In this document: positions 7,932 to 11,233 of the stretch, in pieces | Numbering within the stretch: the stretch's first letter is position 1 | Layout: every line of letters begins with the position of its first letter | Position numbers and translations under genes: made by a program | The notes under the pieces: generated by a model | Database searches by the model: none | What the model was told of the DNA's origin: nothing | Seen by the model: only the letters and a program-made list of their open reading frames with translations | From: an uncultured Bacteroidota bacterium | GTDB taxonomy: Bacteria; Bacteroidota; Bacteroidia; Chitinophagales; Chitinophagaceae | Length of the DNA stretch: 11,233 nucleotides | Reading direction: 5' to 3' | NCBI GenBank assembly: GCA_903851455.1 | Contig: CAINOM010000558.1 | Coordinates: forward strand, 1 to 11,233

Positions 7932-9152
7932 TTAGTTACCGCTCCCCGCTGTTTTGGTCGAGGCGGTTGTATCTCCGGCCGGGTGAGCACCAGGCTTCTT
8001 TTCCGCTGCCGATATCTGTGATCCGTCGTGAAGCGACTGAACACCATCTATTACAATTTTCACACCTTCCCGGATACCGTCTTTTACGATCACATTTGGT
8101 CCTATTGTGGCGCCGAGATGCACCTTCCGCTGTAGCGCAACCAGGCCGGTTTTTGGAGCTTCGCCCTGCTTTTTGGCGGTGTCGGTATGGCTAACGATGA
8201 CCGTATCCTTGGCCTCAAATACAAAGTATTCGCCCATTTGCTCCACAATAGCCTTGTTGGGTATCAGCATCTGCGGTGTCGACTCCTGGTTGTGTACCCT
8301 CACCACGCAACTCATTCCGGATCTCAGGGTATAGTCTTTGTTTGGAAACACGAGCCGCACCCGGATAGAGCCGGTCTGCGCATTTACAGCGCGGTCGATA
8401 ACAGATATCTGGCCCATAGAAGGATAGAAAGAATTGTTGGGTAAAATGAGCGTAAACAAAGAATCTAAATTGCTGCCTTTTCCGTGTTGAAGTTCTTCGA
8501 AATGCGTCAGCTGTTTTTCATTGATGAGTATGTCCACACCCATCGGGTCATCGGTAGAAATAGTATTAAGAATGGTCTGGCCTACAGTAACCATATCACC
8601 AAGCTTCACCATGCTAAATCCGATCGTACAATCAAAGGGAGCCGTTATCACAGAGTAGTTGAGGTTTGTTTTGGCATTTTTCAGGGCTTCCTCAGCAGCC
8701 TTTACTGTATTCTTCGAGTTTTCCAGTGTCACCATTGCATGATCATACAGCTGTTTGGCAACGGCCTTCTGGCTGTTGAGGTATGAATAGCGGTCGGCAT
8801 CCTGCTGCGATTGCTTTAAGGTGCCTTCCGCCACCTTGAGGTTATCTGCCGCAGCGTTATAATTGGCCTCATAGATCCGCCTGTCTATCTCATATAGGCG
8901 TTGCCCTTTTTTTACGTGGCTGCCTTCCTTAAAAAGAATGGCAGTAATATACCCCTGCACCTGCGGCAATAGATTCACCTGGCTCAAAGCTGCAGTAGTA
9001 GCGGTATACCGGTCGAAGTAAACCACCGGCTGCGTCCTGACCGTAAAAAGATTTACAGGAACAGGCTGCGCTTTGGGCGGCTGTTTTTGCTCGCAGGAGA
9101 ACAGGAACAGGAAACTAAATGCAGACAATATTGTTTTGGTCACTTTATTCAT
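7932..9152 (-). CDS. RND efflux periplasmic adaptor (membrane fusion protein), HlyD/AcrA family lipoprotein
   Basis: Periplasmic adaptor that joins the RND pump to the TolC-type channel. The 406-residue protein begins with a lipoprotein signal: a hydrophobic stretch at 8-19 ending LFSC, with Cys20 the predicted lipidated residue, so it should be tethered in the inner-membrane outer leaflet. The first half-lipoyl segment is about 58-92 (VNLLPQVQGYI, FKEGSHVKKGQRLYEID). An alpha-helical coiled-coil hairpin spans about 94-165, rich in Ala, Glu and Lys. The second half-lipoyl is about 165-198 (VITAPFDCTIG, VKLGDMVTVGQ), followed by a beta-barrel at about 205-290 and a membrane-proximal domain to about 382. 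The last 20 or so residues are low-complexity Thr/Ala/Gly. It lies between the channel gene and the first pump, so one adaptor must serve both pumps unless another is encoded elsewhere. Confidence 0.96.
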   Translation of the reverse strand: MNKVTKTILSAFSFLFLFSCEQKQPPKAQPVPVNLFTVRTQPVVYFDRYTATTAALSQVNLLPQVQGYITAILFKEGSHVKKGQRLYEIDRRIYEANYNAAADNLKVAEGTLKQSQQDADRYSYLNSQKAVAKQLYDHAMVTLENSKNTVKAAEEALKNAKTNLNYSVITAPFDCTIGFSMVKLGDMVTVGQTILNTISTDDPMGVDILINEKQLTHFEELQHGKGSNLDSLFTLILPNNSFYPSMGQISVIDRAVNAQTGSIRVRLVFPNKDYTLRSGMSCVVRVHNQESTPQMLIPNKAIVEQMGEYFVFEAKDTVIVSHTDTAKKQGEAPKTGLVALQRKVHLGATIGPNVIVKDGIREGVKIVIDGVQSLHDGSQISAAEKKPGAHPAGDTTASTKTAGSGN

Positions 9153-9263
9153 AAAGTATTTTTTTGCCGTTTATCCGTTTTAACCGATCATCCTGGTAAA
9201 CCGGGTAATCTGATTTTATTATTCATTTAGACCCACTAAGAACTGCGGGCAATGTGTTCAATA
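9153..9263 (-). other. Spacer between channel and adaptor genes; possible small stem-loop
   Basis: This 111-base gap is the longest inside the efflux cluster. Read on the minus strand just after the channel stop, CCCGC can pair with GTGGG (positions 9249-9245 with 9236-9232, one G-U pair) around an eight-base loop. AT-rich sequence without a clean T run follows. It could be a processing or 3'-end stabilising structure that sets channel versus adaptor/pump levels, or chance. No convincing TAnnTTTG element and no small gene were seen. The adaptor start follows an A-rich run, with no Shine-Dalgarno sequence. Confidence 0.25.
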
Positions 9264-10640
9264 CTATTTAATGGGTATCACCCCCATCGCCTTTTCAACA
9301 TCTATTTTGCTGGACAACAACTGGAACAGCGCATTGGTATACCCTATCTCCGATGCTATCAGGTTCGATTCAGCCACGATCATATTCAGGTAGGCTACTA
9401 TCCCCTCCTTGTATTGCAGGGAAACAATGCGGTATACGTTTTTTGCCCGTGTCACATTCTCTTTCATCAGCTTCCAGTTGTAAAGATTGCCCTTGTAGTT
9501 GGCCATTGCTGTGGTATACTGGGTATATATCTGCGATTTAAGGCTCGCTTCCGACCACGTAACTATATCCTCCTGCAATCTCGATTTATGCATATTTCCC
9601 AACCGTGAAAACCCTGTGAACAAAGGGATATTCAGGGAAAGGCCGAAATAAGAATAAGGATACGCATTCTTAAAAAGGTCGGATGCGGAATTGCTTTCGA
9701 ACTCATAATAATTATTATAAAAAACAGACACTGTAGGAAGAAATGCAAGGCCGTAATAAACAGTCTGCTGATGCTGAATATCCCGCACCGTGCGAATAAG
9801 CTGGTATTCAGCCCGGTTGTCGTATTGCAATTGCTGGGCAGTATCAAAATATATTTCCTGCATCATCTGCAACGTATCGAAGGCCACATTGAACTGCTTT
9901 TCTGGCGGATACCCCATATATTGTTTTAATACAGCGTATTCAGGCGTTACATTTTCGATCTGCTGTTTCAGTTGTACCAGTGAATTATTCAGCGTAATGA
10001 TCGCTTCCTCGTAGTCCGTTTCGTCCACAATACCTCCTACGAACTGGTGGTAGGTATCCTGCACATTCCTGTCGAGTCTTGCCGTGTCTTCTTTAAGCAC
10101 ATTGATCTGCTCGAGAGACAACAAAAGGGCATAGAATGATTTACACACCACCGAAACAATATAAATTTTGGCGGTATCTGTTATTTGCTCTGCTTGTTTT
10201 ACATAAAGGGGCGCAGCTTGTGCCGCATATAACAACTGGGGGTTGAAGATCGTTTGGGTAACCGACAGCTCAGGTATACCGGAATTGACTATCCCGGTGT
10301 GCGTTTGTAAAGGCGGCCCGCCGGCAGAGTCTGAAATAAAAGATGTTGGGAGCGTATTATAATGCAGCACATTAGCCGACAAATTGACCTGGGGCAGCCA
10401 ACCCGATAAATTAATAGCGTTTGTTGTTTTGGCAATGCTGGTATTTATCTTGCCCTGGTTAATAATTGGCTGGTGCTTTAGCGCATAGTCCACACATTGC
10501 TGTAGTGTCAGCGTTTCGGCAGCGCCGGAACTATCTACCTGCGCGAACGATAATCCCGGTATCGCACAAAGCATAATAATGCCGGCGAACAGGTAAGCAC
10601 CTCTTCTTTTAACTAAATATCTCCTGGATACCATTTGCAT
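9264..10640 (-). CDS. TolC-family outer-membrane efflux channel (OEP/OMF)
   Basis: Outer-membrane duct of the tripartite exporter, 458 residues. A Sec signal peptide occupies residues 1-33: basic MQMVSRRYLVKRR, a hydrophobic core, then GLSFA with likely cleavage before Gln34. The Cys at 25 follows Leu and does not fit a lipobox, so this is not an obvious lipoprotein, unlike many outer-membrane factors of this class. The mature protein opens with the family signature LTLQQCVDYALKHQP and contains two OEP repeats of long amphipathic helices. The second contains LSLNIPLFTGF, the typical strand entering the beta-barrel, at roughly residues 330-340. It is the first gene of the four-gene exporter set, 111 bases ahead of the adaptor. 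Two ATGs are possible (ending at 10640 and 10634). They differ by two residues and neither has a Shine-Dalgarno sequence. Confidence 0.94.
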   Translation of the reverse strand: MQMVSRRYLVKRRGAYLFAGIIMLCAIPGLSFAQVDSSGAAETLTLQQCVDYALKHQPIINQGKINTSIAKTTNAINLSGWLPQVNLSANVLHYNTLPTSFISDSAGGPPLQTHTGIVNSGIPELSVTQTIFNPQLLYAAQAAPLYVKQAEQITDTAKIYIVSVVCKSFYALLLSLEQINVLKEDTARLDRNVQDTYHQFVGGIVDETDYEEAIITLNNSLVQLKQQIENVTPEYAVLKQYMGYPPEKQFNVAFDTLQMMQEIYFDTAQQLQYDNRAEYQLIRTVRDIQHQQTVYYGLAFLPTVSVFYNNYYEFESNSASDLFKNAYPYSYFGLSLNIPLFTGFSRLGNMHKSRLQEDIVTWSEASLKSQIYTQYTTAMANYKGNLYNWKLMKENVTRAKNVYRIVSLQYKEGIVAYLNMIVAESNLIASEIGYTNALFQLLSSKIDVEKAMGVIPIK

Positions 10641-10741
10641 GCGTTTAATATTGGGCTTGCAGATAAAGCAATTAAATTACGGATACGCTACATCTATAAA
10701 TGCAGCACTACTGGATAGTAGCAACAACTGAGAGATAAAAA
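10641..10741 (-). other. Spacer upstream of the channel gene; no clear promoter, one weak inverted repeat
   Basis: This 101-base region separates the small membrane-protein gene from the exporter genes. On the minus strand it holds CTACT-ATCC-AGTAG, a perfect five-base-pair inverted repeat (10721-10708) soon after the small gene's stop, extendable by one G-U pair. There is also TAATTTAA about 35 bases ahead of the channel ATG, a two-mismatch relative of the TAnnTTTG element. Neither is convincing. The exporter may have its own weak or activated promoter here, or be read through from the small gene. Confidence 0.3.
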
Positions 10742-11134
10742 TCAGACCTGCAGCCGGTGATGCTGAAGATAAAGTGGCGCGGGGCCCGCTAAGGCCAGGG
10801 GTTGCTCCTGTGTTGTTTGCAACCGGGCGTGGCTGTCATACAGGGAAAGCAGCACCAGTGAAATCAGCGCAGATAATACGAAAAGGGAATTTAAATCGAC
10901 ACCGGGAGTTTGTGCGGTGCCTGCACGAACGACTTTAGTAAGATACTCATGACGGTCCCTGCAGCCATCCTTTAGTCTCTTATTGAAAGAGAGTGCAGAG
11001 CTATAGTGCGCAGGGTCTACTTTCTGCTCAATTATTTTCTTGGAAGCACTGGAAAAAACAATGCAAATCACAGCCATAAAGAGCCATATGTAGCGCTTTA
11101 CACTGAAATTCTTGCTATTGTTTTTACCCACCAT
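10742..11134 (-). CDS. Hypothetical small membrane protein with two predicted membrane segments
   Basis: I do not recognise this 130-residue protein. A basic N-terminus (KNNSKNFSVKR) precedes a hydrophobic segment at about 15-31 (YIWLFMAVICIVF), which could be an anchor or an uncleaved or cleaved signal peptide (possible site after SSA at 28-30). A hydrophilic, Lys/Arg-rich region follows at 32-80 with one Cys (58, in GCRDRHEY). A second membrane segment lies at about 83-98 (SLFVLSALISLVLLSL), then a polar tail ending PAPLYLQHHRLQV. If both segments are anchors, the middle would face the periplasm and both ends the cytoplasm. A real gene is supported by the organised hydrophobic pattern, an exact TAnnTTTG element 16 bases before the ATG, and the lack of a competing gene. 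It runs in the same direction as the exporter, 101 bases upstream. A link to efflux is a guess. Confidence 0.62.
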   Translation of the reverse strand: MVGKNNSKNFSVKRYIWLFMAVICIVFSSASKKIIEQKVDPAHYSSALSFNKRLKDGCRDRHEYLTKVVRAGTAQTPGVDLNSLFVLSALISLVLLSLYDSHARLQTTQEQPLALAGPAPLYLQHHRLQV

Positions 11135-11150
11135 TATTTGAAATATGTGA

Positions 11151-11158
11151 CAAATCTA
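11151..11158 (-). promoter_or_regulatory. Candidate Bacteroidota -7 promoter element for the small membrane protein gene
   Basis: The minus strand reads TAGATTTG, an exact match to TAnnTTTG, ending 16 bases before the ATG. A TTG lies 23 bases further upstream (11176-11174 on the + strand scale), which is a slightly long spacing for a -33 element. The implied leader would be only about ten bases. The match is exact, but the motif is short enough to occur by chance. Confidence 0.45.
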
Positions 11159-11166
11159 ATGCTAAT

Positions 11167-11191
11167 AAGTTTATTGTGCCGCAATAAACTT
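11167..11191. repeat. Perfect 10-bp inverted repeat with 5-base spacer (possible operator or hairpin)
   Basis: AAGTTTATTG (11167-11176) and CAATAAACTT (11182-11191) are exact reverse complements around TGCCG. The repeat lies directly upstream of the candidate -7 element and overlaps its possible -33 TTG, where a transcription factor could block or recruit polymerase. As RNA it would be an AT-rich hairpin. On the + strand a moderately T-rich stretch follows, so a terminator for an unseen neighbour is the main alternative. The symmetry is directly visible; the role is inferred. Confidence 0.55.
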
Positions 11192-11233
11192 TGTTAATAA
11201 TTTTTAAAAAAGCACACTAAACCAATACCTGAC

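Noticed and set aside
10637..10642. GCATGC palindrome at the channel start codon
   Set aside because: A six-base palindrome is expected by chance and shows no extension or partner site.
11006..11197. A 63-codon + strand frame at the right end
   Set aside because: It is antisense to the small membrane protein and runs through the inverted repeat, with no protein-like pattern.

Overview
The window looks like chromosomal DNA of a Bacteroidota bacterium, probably of the Chitinophagaceae/Sphingobacteriia type. This is an inference from three things: moderate GC with AT-rich gene junctions, starts that mostly lack Shine-Dalgarno sequences, and an exact TAnnTTTG (-7) promoter element of the kind used by the Bacteroidota primary sigma factor. 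The protein styles fit too: an HPK7 kinase/NarL regulator pair, a lipoprotein membrane-fusion protein, and RND pumps beginning MIANTFIKRP. The species cannot be named from the sequence alone.

Layout: at the left edge, on the + strand, is the 3' end of a sensor histidine kinase gene (1-615). It overlaps a NarL/FixJ response regulator (612-1259) by 4 bases (ATGA). The response regulator ends tail-to-tail with a large minus-strand cluster. Only four bases separate the two stop codons, and a small hairpin covers both. Read in the direction of transcription (right to left), the minus-strand cluster is: a 130-residue two-membrane-segment protein of unknown function (11134-10742), a TolC-type outer-membrane channel (10640-9264), a lipoprotein membrane-fusion protein (9152-7932), and two tandem, closely related full-length RND (HAE1/AcrB-type) pumps (7877-4602 and 4551-1264).

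How it works together: the last four genes make a complete tripartite efflux system: outer-membrane duct, periplasmic adaptor and inner-membrane proton-driven pump. There are two pump genes for a single adaptor and channel. Both pumps keep the full proton-relay set, are about 82% identical over their first 500 residues (gapless count by hand), and differ in the substrate-binding porter domain. The arrangement recalls MdtABC-type systems with two RND subunits. Whether these two form mixed trimers or act as alternative pumps is not decidable here. The two-component pair is a neighbour that might control the cluster, but it is convergent with it and no binding site was demonstrated.

No RNA genes, insertion sequences, CRISPR arrays or origins were seen. 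No stretch longer than about 110 bases lacks a gene. I found no clear evidence of an undescribed system. The points most worth a second look are the duplicated pump pair with pocket-residue differences, the unrecognised small membrane protein with a perfect inverted repeat upstream, and the stop-codon-spanning hairpin.
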